From: Gonatopus flavifemur
Taxonomy: Eukaryota > Arthropoda > Insecta > Hymenoptera > Dryinidae
Assembly: GCA_018340375.1 (NCBI GenBank)
Contig: JAFFJZ010000081.1
Location: 124,001 to 188,000, forward strand
Reading direction: 5' to 3'
DNA: 64,000 nucleotides
Made by a program: the position numbers and the translations under genes. Below are positions 35,640 through 46,606 of the stretch, one piece after another (positions within the stretch are counted from its first letter, which is position 1; every line of letters begins with the position of its first letter). The notes beneath the pieces were generated by a model. The model searched no databases. It saw only the letters and a program-made list of their open reading frames with translations, and was not told the origin of the DNA.

Positions 35640-36027
35640 AATGCACTCTTTTCAGAGTGGCAGTATTTGCACACTTTGTATGATCCTATTCCCAAAAATT
35701 GTCTACGCATTTCTCAATTTACATTAGAGATGAGAGAGAGAAGAGTTGAAGTCTCGTGATGATTCACGATAAATTCTATTGGTTCGGAACGCATTTTGGG
35801 CTGGTGATTCATTCCATCGTTTATTCGAACGCAATGAGCAGATTGATGAGGTTTATTATCACCAATATGCACCTACTCTTGTTATCTCTTCATTTTATTT
35901 CCGCTAGGTATATCCCATACTTTGTGTCAGACCAGTTCTTATATTATAATATAGGTGTCGCCAAATTTTGGCCATACTTTCGGCCAGACTCATCCCATAT
36001 GTTTGCTAGACTAATTTTTTCTATACG

Positions 36028-36580
36028 GATCCGTGGAGACGATATGTGTTATTTTCTACACTTTTCCCTTATTTTCTTTGTTCTTCAGAATTTTCATTAA
36101 TTGACAAAGAAAACGAATGGGAATTGTATTAGATGATATACGTTCCACAGCGACGTGGAGAAATATTTGAACGTCATCTTTGAGGGTATACCAGATTCAT
36201 AACACGTTGCAAGATACATCTCGCACATCTCTAAAGATTACGCTGCTGTGATATATTTATGACGCTACGAAAATACATCTTCGGGTTGCAGTGGTTTCAT
36301 TTTTTTCCTCTCGTTATTTTGTCATAATACTGTTGGCTGAATCGTATCGTGACGGATTACTGTACGATTTCCCTTTATTTCATAAGAATTTGCAATGCGT
36401 TATGCGCATGAGATGCAATCGATCAATAAATCTATCCTCGGAGTCAATCAATGTCTAAAAGAACTGTTGGCATGGAAATTTCAATAGTTTCAGTTGTATC
36501 GAATCTTATAAAAAACTGTGATCACTCAATCACGTCCGTTTTACAATTTATTGTGGTGTTGACTGGAATTTTATAAGGAC
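36028..36580. other. Spacer, nothing recognised
   Basis: AT-rich, with no coding, RNA or repeat structure I can support. Confidence 0.35.
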
Positions 36581-36758
36581 TGTTATGTCAAAACTATTGT
36601 TTCTCAGTTTTTCCACAATATTTGGAAGTATGAATAAGGAATACATCGAGTCATCGAGCCCGAGCTCCCTTTGATACCCAACTTCAGATAGGAAAGGGCT
36701 GTACAAGGACTGGGGAAGAGGATATCAAATGAAGACTTGCATGTTTTATGCTGAAATG
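36581..36758 (+). repeat. Dispersed repeat, copy 1
   Basis: From TGTTATGTCAAAACTATTGT to GCTGAAATG this block matches 49773-49960 in the same orientation at roughly 70-75% by eye, including GAATACAT, AGCTCCCTTTGA.ACCC and CAAGGACT.GGGAGAGGAT. No termini or coding content reveal its class. Confidence 0.6.
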
Positions 36759-38068
36759 TACAATATATATCTATATATTCTATTCAGTGTATTACATGAA
36801 TGTAGTGTGTGTTTGGTTTATGTGTTGTGCCGTGTGTTATTTTTTCTTGTATATAATGTTAGATTTAATCGATTTAAAAGAAAAAAAAGTGAAGTTGGTT
36901 ACAAATGATTATTTTTGTAATTTGGGAAGGATCATAATAATGAAAGAGGAAAGACTCTCATTTCTCTTCTGGGCTGTGCCCAGTAAGAGAGATAGACTTA
37001 TTGATTTAAAATTACATAGGGATTTTGTTGATAGGAAGTTGGGTTTCGGGGATTCATTTGGTAAATTTTTATGTATTCTTATGTAAGAACTTGAAAAAAA
37101 AATTCCCTTGCTTTACCCGTTTTCTTTCGAGTAGAATTTCTTTTTCTCTTTCTATTCAATGCCTGATTTGGTATGTGAGGAAACAATCTATCAGATTTAT
37201 GAGTTCTCATTAGTGAAAAGAATTCACTTAACTCAATTTTCCATCATTTGGATCTGGGAATTTTGGAATAAGGTTGGGATTTGCTAGGTTGATTCTTTTA
37301 GATTGTTTATTAATTAATTCACACATTCAAATGACCTGACATCTGAAGAGCTTCTGAACGGTTTCAAATTTTCTAAATGATGAGCTATTTTCTTCATCAC
37401 TTTTTCATCGTTAATTAAATTTCATATAAATTTTCTTCTGAGGGGTCCTTTGAGTGGAATAGTCTCCGAACGAATCTTAAGTCGTTTCGTTTTTATCCTT
37501 TTTCTGCACCCATCTATTCGGGCTTGCAGAATTTCTATTTCTTGATCTAGTTGAATTTTCACTAAAGGAGAAAGGCAGTCAAATATTTTAGGTGAATTCA
37601 ATTGAATATTCAATTTAACAAAATTAAATTTCTATTATTTGACCATGAAGAGTTCGAATCTTGTTCTTCTTCTTGGAAAGGAATATTGCCTTCCAACAAC
37701 GGAAATTTGTTACACACAAGAGAAATTGATTGAAATTGAGAAACCAATGCAATTTGGATTTATATGTGTACTCAAAAAAAACAAAGTGACATTGTTATAA
37801 ATTGGTGAAATTTGTTTTATATACATATGCGTATTAGCGTACAATATTCCGTTGAGAATGTTCTCAGAATCTTCTAATTGAAACATTGCACATATAGTGT
37901 CTTTGATGTTATGAAAATCTACGATGGGGAATATGCTGAATTTGTCGGAAATGAAATATTCTGAGAATATGACTGTAGCAATATTTTATGGAGCAAAATG
38001 AATTTTCATACACTTGACCCAGGAATTGGTAAAATTGACAATTTAAGATCGAAAAAACGCCTCCCCTA
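36759..38068. other. AT-rich spacer with open frames of doubtful value
   Basis: A 112-codon frame at 36748-37086 is Tyr/Cys/Leu/Ile-rich, as expected from AT-rich noise, and lacks recognisable motifs. No repeat boundaries were resolved. Confidence 0.35.
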
Positions 38069-38571
38069 CACTGAGAGAACAAAACAATAATTTTCATTCA
38101 AAATATGGATGAAAAATTATTATTTTTGTTTCCAACATCGCTTCAGACATCGCGGACCAAATCTGAAAATTACAGCCCTAATAGTAGCAATCTGCATTTC
38201 TGACCGTAAAATTTATAATACAGGATTTCTATTAGAAAAAGATTAACATTTTGCAATTGTAGAAAGTAATTTTCATTCAATCGAGTCAACTTTAGAGGGT
38301 TGAGATTTTGAAACCGAAGATTGTAATTTTCATTTCATCATAGGGATTCAAAAAATAATATAAAAAAAGTGAACTTGTTGTGGTTATTCTATTGGACTCT
38401 AATTAATCGGAAATTCACATCAGCTTACAGACAACGCCTTAACACCTACTTGGTATACCATATTCACGGATTCAAAGTCTCACAAACTATACGTGTTTCA
38501 ATTATACTATTGGATTAACCTGTATTATTGACGGAATTTGGACGCTAACATTTCGTAGAAAATTTTGCTCC

Positions 38572-38650
38572 CCAGGGAGACACAAACTCTGATTTCACGC
38601 AAGTGATTGAAAGATAACACGCAAACCGCTGAGCCAATTCACCGCTGTGA
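38572..38650 (-). repeat. tRNA-like SINE fragment
   Basis: On the minus strand AATTGGCTCAGCGGTTTG is a good A box, followed at tRNA distance by a degenerate B box (AGAGTTTGTGTCTCC). It is probably a diverged tRNA-derived SINE. Confidence 0.45.
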
Positions 38651-39822
38651 GATTGGGGAGTTTTGGACGACACTTGAAGGCATTCGAGCATCGGAAGAAG
38701 CGAGTCAAATTTTGTGCCATTTTTTCCCATAAGTTATGCATTTATGGGAAATTGCAACTGCATAGAAATGAAATCCACGATGAAGATCAGCTTCTAAATA
38801 TAAGTTTTAGTCTTTCACTGATTCCTGGCGAGTATAAGAGGGGTTCAAAAATAATAACCTAAAAATATCAAAATGTTTATAAATTTGTTTTCTAATACCT
38901 GCAAACCAAGAGGAAACCTAATCTTATATTTGAAGTTCAATGTTAGGTGTGCAAGTTCCTGAAATAACCACCTATTTCAATTTCGGATTTATCAAGTATA
39001 ACTGATGAAACAAATCAACGCAAATTTTACCCGCTTCTTCTGATAAAGTGTCCTTGACTATTTTTCAGAACAGAATATTCATAATAACCTGAGATGAAAC
39101 ATTTTCCAATACTATCAGCGATTACAATATGTTATTGTCTATTATCTATTATTATATATCACATGAAAAATCTTTGATTTAATCAATGCTAAAAAGTATT
39201 TCGTGGCTGTATCTAAGTTTAAAAATTGTCCAATGAAGATATGATAATGAGTTTTGAAAGAGGATTGATTTATTACGTGTCCAATGTCTTCTAACTCTTC
39301 CATTCTTGTCATAGGTAGATCTCGCCGGTAAAAAGTCGAAAACAATAAACCACGATTGAGCACCACGTGAGGCAGTAAACATTTTTCGCGCTCATTTTGA
39401 ATGAAACCTGTGGTTCGACCAATCACACACGAGTTACTGAATATCACAATTTATGATAATGAATTGTGTTGAAAATACTGTTGATAATGACACATCAGAA
39501 ATTTGATAAAAAATTACAGTTTAAAAGTTCAAATTTCAAATATCCTTTATTTAAAGAATGGTTGGGATCAATACAATATTTTGATTGGAACTATAGTGAC
39601 TTATTGGATTTGTTGATATATTTTTCAATAAATATGAATATTCTAATCATAGCTTGTGATTTATATGAACGATGTATATATAAGTATTAGGAGTGTGCGA
39701 GTAGTGATTCTGTCGAGTCGAGTCGAGCCGAGTACTCGAAATTCACCGAGTACTCGAAAATTTTTCGAGTATCTGGTAGATTTTCGAGTACTCGGAAAGT
39801 ATATAATATATATGAATATGAA

Positions 39823-42170
39823 TATTTATTTATTTATTTATTTATTTGAACGGGTATGTGCCCTTTAGATACATTAATTTACAAACTGGTTAATGGCAGA
39901 TTCAAAAATATGAAACAATAAACTGTCAATTGAACAATAAGATTCAATAAACAATAAGCTTCAAAAAACAATAGGATACAATAAACTATCCATTCAATGG
40001 CCACGCACACAACACAGCATTCCGGAAACGCGAAACTGATCCAAAGAAGGAATCAACTTCCTTACAATATTCATTAATAAGATTACAAATACGGCTAATC
40101 GGATCAGTCTGAACGAACCTAGATGTGTAGGTTGGCGTATTAAATAATAGCGGCTTCCTGGGAGCCCTAGACGGAACATTAAAATTCAGCAAAGATAGTG
40201 ATTCAGGACAAATGATCTGACCATTAATGATCTTAAAAATGAATAACATATCATCAATCATCCTACGAGTTTCAAGGGTGCTCATGTTGAATGATTCCAT
40301 TATTGGTCCATAGTTATGGCATGTAATGGGCATGGGATTATTATTCTTATACGGTAAAAAACACAAGAATCTGTACTATACCCTCTTCATTGAAATACGA
40401 TATTTAGCTTGATAAGGAGACCAGATTGGAGAGGCATACTCTAGATGAGGTCTGACAAGAGTATTGTATAATGTAAGTAACGTTGAAGGTTTTCTGAAAT
40501 CCTTACATAGCCTCTTTAAAAATCCAAGCTGCCTCATAGTCGTATTGACAGTGTTACAGGAATGAGGAACAAAAGTTAGTTTGGAGTCAAACGTGATGCC
40601 TGAATCACAAGTAATATCCACGGTAGCCAAAATAGAACCATCCAACGTGTACGGAAATACTATAAGGCTCAATTTACGTGACAGTCTCATCACCTGACAT
40701 TTATCAATATTGAGTTGCATTTTATTTATGGAACACCAAGTTTGCAAATTATACAGATCCTTTTGTAAGCAATAGCATCCGCAATGGCAGGGATTCTAAA
40801 GAACAGCTTCAAATCATCGGCAAATAGTAAAAACCTTGCAATATTTAGAACCCTGCCAATATCGTTAATAAAAGTAGAAAAAGTAATGGACCTAAGTGAG
40901 ACCCCTGAGGGACACCAGAAGAAACATTGATAATCCTAGATATGGAATCCATAATCCTAACAATTTGAGTTCTATTCATCAAGTAGCTTTTGATCCAGTT
41001 CAGGATATTTCCACGAATACCAAGTTGGTATAATTTTGATAAAAGAATATTGTGATCCACAGTATCAAAAGCTCTCTTAAAATCGGTATATATAACGTCA
41101 ACCTGAAGGAAATCATCGAGAACTGTGGAAACATAGTTGCAATAAATAGCTAGATTAGTGCTAGCCGAACGACCAGGCACAAAACCATGTTGTTCATCTC
41201 TGATAATATTTGAAAACAAAGGCGCGATTTTCTCAGTAACTATACGTTCGAATAACTTAGGTATAACATTGATAATTGAAATAGGTCTATAATTTTTCAC
41301 GTCAGATTTACTCCCAGATTTGAAAATAGGCGTAATTAGGCTATTTTCTCAACGAGAGGGAAAATAGCCCGAAGATAAGGAGGCATTAAAGATCAACCAT
41401 AATGGTCGCGACAGTATAAAGGCACAAGATTTCAGAAATATAGGTGGAATCCCATCATCACCGGGACCCTTATTGGCATCCAATGAATTTACTTCTGAGA
41501 ACACTTCGCTAATATCAATATGAAGATCAGAAATATCAATCTGAATATCAGATTCAACATTAGGGAGCAAACCGTCGTGAGAAGTATAAACTGATTCAAA
41601 ATGCGTTGCAAAAAGGTCAGCTATATCTTGACTAGAGGAAGCTGAAATGCCATTCAACTCGAAATTATTGGGTAAAGTATTATTTGAACGACGACAGTTA
41701 ATAAACTTCCAAAAACACTTAATATTATTAGGAATCTGCGATTCAATAGATCTAACATGATCTTCGTAACATAACTTCGTTAAATTCTTACATTTTGAAC
41801 GCATATCAGAAAAAACGAGATAGTCATGTAGTAAATTCGAAATTTTATACCTACGGTGTGCTGCCTTCTTCGTACGAACTAACTTATTCAATTCAGGTGA
41901 AAACCATTTGGAAAATTTCGAATCATAAAGACAGTACTTAGGAATAAACATATCTATTGCTGTATATAACTGCTGGTAGAGAAATTCAACTGCATCATCA
42001 ACAGATATATCCTTGAAAATTTCATTCCATGGAATAACATTCAAAAAATCCCTCACAGCAGTGTAATTACCCAATTTGAAATTATAACGAACAGTAGTGT
42101 ATAATCTATATGTGATAGTGGATAACGATCCCTTATGTTCTCTAAGAATATTCTACCCTTGGCAAATGAT
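39823..42170 (-). mobile_element. 5'-truncated Jockey-like LINE
   Basis: Reading on the minus strand, the element runs from a truncated 5' end inside the hAT-like sequence (about 42170) to a 3' tail of AAATA repeats, seen as TATTTATT on the plus strand at 39823-39848. It carries the pseudogene at 39986-42130. Insertion into the hAT-like element is clear because that element's CGAGTACTCG monomers flank both sides. Target-site duplications were not resolved. Confidence 0.85.
39986..42130 (-). pseudogene. LINE ORF2: linker, reverse transcriptase, C-terminal domain
   Basis: In order on the minus strand: the region after the endonuclease with KFSKWFSPELNKLVRTKKAA and the linker (42074-41349), including SLDANKGPGDDGIPP; then reverse transcriptase with KNYRPISIINVIPKLFERI, DEQHGFVPGRSASTNL, YTDFKRAFDTVDH and SSGVPQGSHLGPLLF (41300-40880); then the catalytic FADD motif in a shifted frame near 40815; then QTWCSINKMQLNIDKC and RPHLEYASPIWSP; and a C-terminal part to 39986. 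Defects include a stop near 41330 (in the position of a Trp codon), frameshifts near 40870 and 40750, and a stop near 40378. The enzyme would have performed target-primed reverse transcription. The motifs fit the Jockey/CR1 group. Confidence 0.9.
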
Positions 42171-42413
42171 AATTCTGAGAAAATCGAAATTACCCGAAGA
42201 TTATCGAGTAGCTCGAAAATTTCGGGTAGTAAAAAATACTCGACTCGACTCGAGAATACTCGAAAATTTCGAGTGCTCGCACACACCTAATAACTATCTT
42301 CAAACATCGTATTTTAATTTCGCAGATTTTTGTTGGTGATTATCTACTTTTTGAAGCGATATCCTCGTTATGTGGATAAAGATTGTAATTTTTGTGCTTT
42401 TTTTCTCTCAGTG

Positions 42414-43054
42414 TATGATCTATCCACTTTTCGGTTCAGAAGATTCTGAATCGATTGGTCTATATCCCACAGAGACAAATTTTTGAAATTTTTTCATCAA
42501 TTTGCTCCAGCACTTAGTAAATTTTGGAGGAGTTTTTTTAAAAAATGTTCCTCTCAAGTGCTATCCATTCTTCATTTCAAAAGATTCTGAATCGATTAGT
42601 CTATATTCCACGGTGACAAGTTTCCGAAGTTTTTCCATCGATCTTACTCAGCACTTTGTAAAATTTCAAATTTGAGGTTGAAAAACACCTCTCCTCCACG
42701 ACCTACTCATTTTTTGTGTCAGAAGATTCTAAATCGATTGGTTTATATTCCACGGAAACGAATTCTTCAAACTCCCATCACGATGATTACAATAAATAGC
42801 ACTTTGAGGGTGGTGTCGTCATGTCGGAGATTGGCTGATGTGATAAAAGCCTTGACTCTCACTCGCAGAACCCAGGTTCAATCCCCACTGGGGAAACCTT
42901 CTAATAATCGACTTCGAAGCAGGTTTTCTTCCACTCAAAGTGTTTCTGGCCAAGCTCATTCAACATTTGTGAACGTAAACACTGAAGAAATTTTTTTTCA
43001 ACCCAAAGTAATATTTTGCAAGATCTTTGATATATGCGATTGTTGCATTTTCCT
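42414..43054. other. Direct AGAAGATTCTGAATCGATT repeats and a tRNA-like segment
   Basis: AGAAGATTCT(G/A)AATCGATT followed by TCTATAT(T/C)CCAC occurs three times (about 42438, 42580, 42720) with a spacing of roughly 140 bp, a short degenerate tandem repeat. The rest is unassigned apart from the tRNA-like sequence at 42821-42895. Confidence 0.55.
42821..42895 (+). repeat. tRNA-like SINE head
   Basis: GATTGGCTGATGTGATAAAA gives an A-box-like motif and AGGTTCAATCCCCACTGG a good B box. This is probably a tRNA-derived SINE; no intact cloverleaf was found. Confidence 0.5.
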
Positions 43055-43280
43055 CCGCACAGAATATCGCTGAAATGATCACATGAATATTTCAAAATGT
43101 CTCCAGAATGTTACCTCAATGATTTCAGCAATGTTCCAGAATATCTCCAGAATGTTACAAAGATGGTGACATGAGACATCCTGCAGACATTCTGACGATC
43201 TTCTTGAGATATTTTCCAGAATATTACACATTCCAAATGTAATATTCTGACAATATTGCTGGGACATCCGGTGCTGTGTG
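43055..43280. mobile_element. CAGCACA-ended MITE of AGAATGTTAC monomers
   Basis: The right end, inverted, reads CTCACACAGCACCGGATGTC and the left end TCCGCACAGAATATCGCTG. The interior chains CTCCAGAATGTTAC and GTAATATTCTGGA variants. It shares ends and monomer style with 14811-14919. The duplication is not resolved. Confidence 0.55.
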
Positions 43281-44590
43281 AGTATGCGTGTTTTAATTCA
43301 AAAAATCTTCACACCATCGAAAACTATGTGGAAAACTGTTTTAGATATCACGGCGTTTGTATCATTCAACATTGACAAGTTCAAAGAAAATGCTTGATAT
43401 CTCAAAACATCAAAATTTGGACATACGACTTCTTGGCTTAGGACGGGAGAATAGCTGCTGCCACCTCCCTCATCATTTCCGCACTCAAGGAGTCCGTAAT
43501 TCAAATAACGAATCCTCAGAAACAGCTACATGTGCTTCGAACACGTGATTGTATTATGTTTGGTTCTCGTGTAATTGCACCATATTTGGGAGGAAGAAAC
43601 ACAGTATGAGTATTGGCAAGACGTGAAACCCACTCGGACCACTTCGACGAGTTTATTTTACTCTGCAAAATCACAGGTTTTTAACGTACTTCATGGTGGC
43701 GACATCTGTGGGCTTAGTACGTTACCTCGTCCTCAAGCGTATGACGAGGTAACGATGCAATGCCCCAAATGGCTGATGATTGATCAATTGCTAGAGATTT
43801 CTAGGGACCCACTAAGAATGGACTAATCATCAGCCTCTCGGGACATTACCGTGTAACGACCCGATCATTGGTCCACGCAATCATAAAAGCCAGACCTACC
43901 CGAGACGCTGCTCCAAGACCACACAGTGTGGAAGTCTGCCGTGGAATAACAGCTTCTACTTCATGCGTGCGATGCGCTGCATCGCTACCACTATTCCGTC
44001 GTCAAAAGTATTTTATAATGCGTGAGCGTGTTCTGGCACTCTGTTTTCAGAATTCGATCGCCCAACACTGGAAAAAGTTTGGTGTTCAATCTGTCATTTC
44101 AATGACATGCAGCGTTCGTACGTACGATTTGGTGCGGCTCATTCACCAAATCCGGCGCAGGAGTTGCACGCGAATACGGAAAAATTTCAATTACATTCAG
44201 CATCTGAGCCAGATGCGGGAGCCGCACCAAATCGTACGTCCGATCGCTGCGCCTCATTGAAATAACCGGTTAGGCACCAAACTTTTTTCAGTGGAGCTGA
44301 TGAGGGAGTTCCTTCACTAAGACGAAGTTCTGAGGCATAGAGGCTCCTACAATGAAACCTTCTAATCAAATATAGCGTTGGGTCTTCGTTGGCATACCCA
44401 TCCACGGAAATCCAACGGGGTTGAACAAGGCTGTGGATGAGAAGTTTTTTTCACCCTTCTGAATGGTAGACTCATTACAGAAAGGAGGGTCGGTGAGAAA
44501 AGGCCCCATTTCCTGTCTCAACCGGACCATGACACTAATAGTCTTCGGGAAACACTCATCATACGCTCCGTCTATAGAAACACTGAATTC
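43281..44590. other. GC-richer unassigned block interrupted by a small MITE
   Basis: Composition between 43600 and 44570 is markedly more GC-rich than the surroundings, as for coding or LTR sequence. Plus-strand frames (43575-43826, 43868-44260) are not recognisable. Landmarks such as TGGTGGCGACATCTGTGG suggest an old retroelement, but no paired LTRs, primer-binding site or protease/RT motifs were found. Confidence 0.3.
44066..44293. mobile_element. CACTGGAAAAAG-ended MITE
   Basis: The ends CACTGGAAAAAGTTTGGTG and the inverse of CACTGAAAAAAGTTTGGTG continue into arms of about 80 bp sharing CGTACGATTTGGTGCGGCTC. The flanking dinucleotides are AA and GA. It interrupts the GC-richer block. Confidence 0.75.
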
Positions 44591-45351
44591 CTGTTTAACT
44601 CACGATTTTTCGACAGGAATATGAAAATTATTCGAAGTTCTATCAGATCGAGAATCATTGTTCGTAATTCATCATATGCATGTCGACAGTTTGTCCAAGA
44701 TTCATTGAGATTTGATGAAAGTCGATCAAATTGTTGTTGAAAAAATTTATAAAACCAACAAAATCTCATTATCATATAATCAGATGAGATTTAACCTGAC
44801 CTTTTTCAATTTTGATAAGACGTATGAATTCAGTGGGTCGTTTTGAATTAATAGGATCATTTAATCTCTAAATGATCTCAAATCAAAATCCACTGATTCG
44901 TTGGGCTTATTTTCAATTATTCTTCCCTTCACCTGACTCCAACTTCTCGAAATTTTTTATCGGTCCAAGATGGGTACCTATTAGAGAATGAAAGATAGCA
45001 AATTTATCATGGAAATTTCAGAGAATGAAAATTCATGTATCAGTTGATAATTTCAACAGTTTATGTTACTTGAAAATGAAAAAAACATACAACAATTTTG
45101 AGAAATCCACATACCTGGAGCTCTTGCTGGTTCGTGATGGTGAATTATCACGGATTATTGTCTGAGAAACTCGAATGAAGATCTTTTCCTGAATTGAACA
45201 AAGAATTGCTTGTATTACAATAAGTTTTTACCCTTCGAAATAAATCGTAGGCAACTTCTCAATTTTGGTGCTGCTGTTCCCTGTCGATTAAATCGCTGTG
45301 AAAAATCAAAGAGAAATTGATATTTCAAAGATTCCAAATTCATTAGATGTA
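44591..45351. other. Spacer left of the irritans mariner
   Basis: No gene, RNA or repeat boundary is evident in this AT-rich stretch. Confidence 0.35.
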
Positions 45352-46604
45352 ACACATCGTTCAATAAGTCCCGAGACTAACCCAGAGATGGTATGCTAGT
45401 AGTACCAAACTGGCCACGTTTCCCTAGAGTGCGAACCTTCACATAAACCGTATAAAAAATTTCGCGTCGATCGGACCACAAGTAGCAGAGTTACCGAGGT
45501 TTGAGTAAAGTCACTTTATAATTTGTTTGAAAAATGGAAAAAAGCAAGTAGAAACACCGTAGAAGCCCAGCAATGGCTTGAAAAACGCTACCTAGACTCC
45601 TCTCCATCCAAAGCAACGATTTGTCGTTGATATGCTGAGTTCAAACATGGTCGTACGGACACAAACGATGCGGAACGTCCGGGTAGGCCATTGGAAGCCG
45701 TTACACCGGAAAATGTGAGTGAAGTGTTAAAAATCGTGATGAAAAATCGCAAAGTGAAGGTCCGTGAGATTGCAGAAATGACACAGATATCATCTGGAAG
45801 CGTATTCACAATCCTTCATGAAAAATTGAGCATGAAAAAGGTTTTTTTTAAGGCGGTGCCGCGATTGCTTTCAGTGAAACAAAAACAGCAACGAGTCGAC
45901 GATTCAGAGAGCTGTTTATCGCTATTTACTCGCGATAAAAAGGATTTCCTGCGTCGATACGTGACCATGGATGAAACATGGATACATTATTTCACTCCGC
46001 AGTCGAATCGGCAATCATCTGAGTGGCGCATGGCTGGCGAAAGCCGCCCAAAGCGTCCAAAAACGCAGCAGTCTGCTGGCGAAATCATGTTTTTCGGATA
46101 CACATGGCGTGATTTTCATTGGCTACCTGGAGAAAGGAAGATCGATCAACAGTGATCATTATATTGACTTGTTGATAGGTTCGAAGGAGGATATCGCAGC
46201 AAAACGACCGCACATGAATAAGAAAGAAATCCTTTTTCACCAAGACAATGCACCATGCCACAAGTCCATGAAAACAATGGCAAAATTCAACGAGTTGGGC
46301 TTTGATTTGCTTCCCCATACCCCGCATCTTCCAGATCTAGCCCCCAGCGACTACTGGCTCTCCACTGATCTCAAAAAAATGCTCCAGGGAATAAAATTTG
46401 ACCCGAATGAGGAGGTCATTACCGAAACTGAAGCCTATTTTGAGGCGAAGGATAAATCCTTCTATAAACATGACATAGAAATGTTGGAAAGGCGTTGGAA
46501 AGATTGTATCACTCTAAAAGGACATTATATTGATGGACAAGAATGATATTTGAAAAAAAAATGTTGTTTTCGTTGTTAGTCTCGGGACTTATTGAATGAC
46601 GTGT
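45352..46604 (+). mobile_element. irritans-type mariner, degenerate
   Basis: The 30-bp inverted repeats (ACACATCGTTCAATAAGTCC on the left, two mismatches to the right copy) are flanked by TA on both sides. Length is 1253 bp. The transposase inside matches the irritans group (Himar-like) but is broken. A retrotransposon fragment starts right after the right TA. Confidence 0.9.
45520..46546 (+). pseudogene. irritans-type mariner transposase, broken
   Basis: The protein can be followed from NTVEAQQWLEKRY (45553) through GRPLEAVTPENV and KVREIAEMTQISSGSVFTIL (second helix-turn-helix) to the catalytic motifs: VTMDETW (first Asp), HQDNAPCHKS (second Asp) and PDLAPSDYW (third Asp), ending ...GHYIDGQE before TGA at 46546. 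Defects: no clean start (an in-frame stop lies just upstream of LYNLFEKWKK), TGA at 45628-45630 where a Trp is expected before YAEF, and a frameshift near 46090-46105 within the SAG.IMF segment. All three catalytic Asp codons survive. It is inactive as it stands. Confidence 0.9.
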
Positions 46605-46606
46605 TA

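Larger units (their letters stand above)
27323..36027. mobile_element. 8.7-kb inverted-repeat element, heavily nested
   Basis: The left end CCCGTAGAAAAATTTAG recurs inverted at the right as CCGTATAGAAAAAATTAG. The arms contain repeated GGCCAAA(A)TTTGGC(C) motifs. The matching arms are 27323-27660 plus 27870-27904 plus 28177-28260 on the left, and 35640-36027 on the right. Two MITEs in the left arm (27661-27869, 27905-28176) are absent from the right arm. Within the loop lie the pogo-like transposon (28881-33263) and the element at 33453-34503. I see no transposase belonging to this outer element. Confidence 0.65.
39688..42289. mobile_element. hAT-like element split by a LINE
   Basis: The ends TAGGAGTGTGCGAGTAGTG and the inverse of TAGGTGTGTGCGAGCACTC are flanked by ATAAGTAT (39680-39687) and ATAACTAT (42290-42297), an 8-bp duplication with one change. 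The terminal parts consist of CGAGTACTCGAAAATTTTCG monomers. Nearly all of the interior is the minus-strand LINE at about 39823-42170, so the original was a MITE of about 250 bp. Confidence 0.85.
38069..42413. mobile_element. CACTGAG-ended element enclosing a hAT-like element
   Basis: The ends CACTGAGAGAACAAAACAAT and the inverse of CACTGAGAGAAAAAAAGCAC have TA on both sides. The left part iterates AATTTTCATTC/GAATGAAAATT motifs. The hAT-like element at 39688-42289 lies inside, so the original length was about 1.74 kb. No gene belonging to this element was recognised. Confidence 0.7.

Noticed and set aside
36748..37086. A 112-codon frame with Tyr/Cys-rich N-terminus
   Set aside because: The composition is that of AT-rich noise, with no motif or splice evidence.
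43281..44590. LTR retrotransposon
   Set aside because: No paired LTRs, primer-binding site, polypurine tract or pol motifs could be found.
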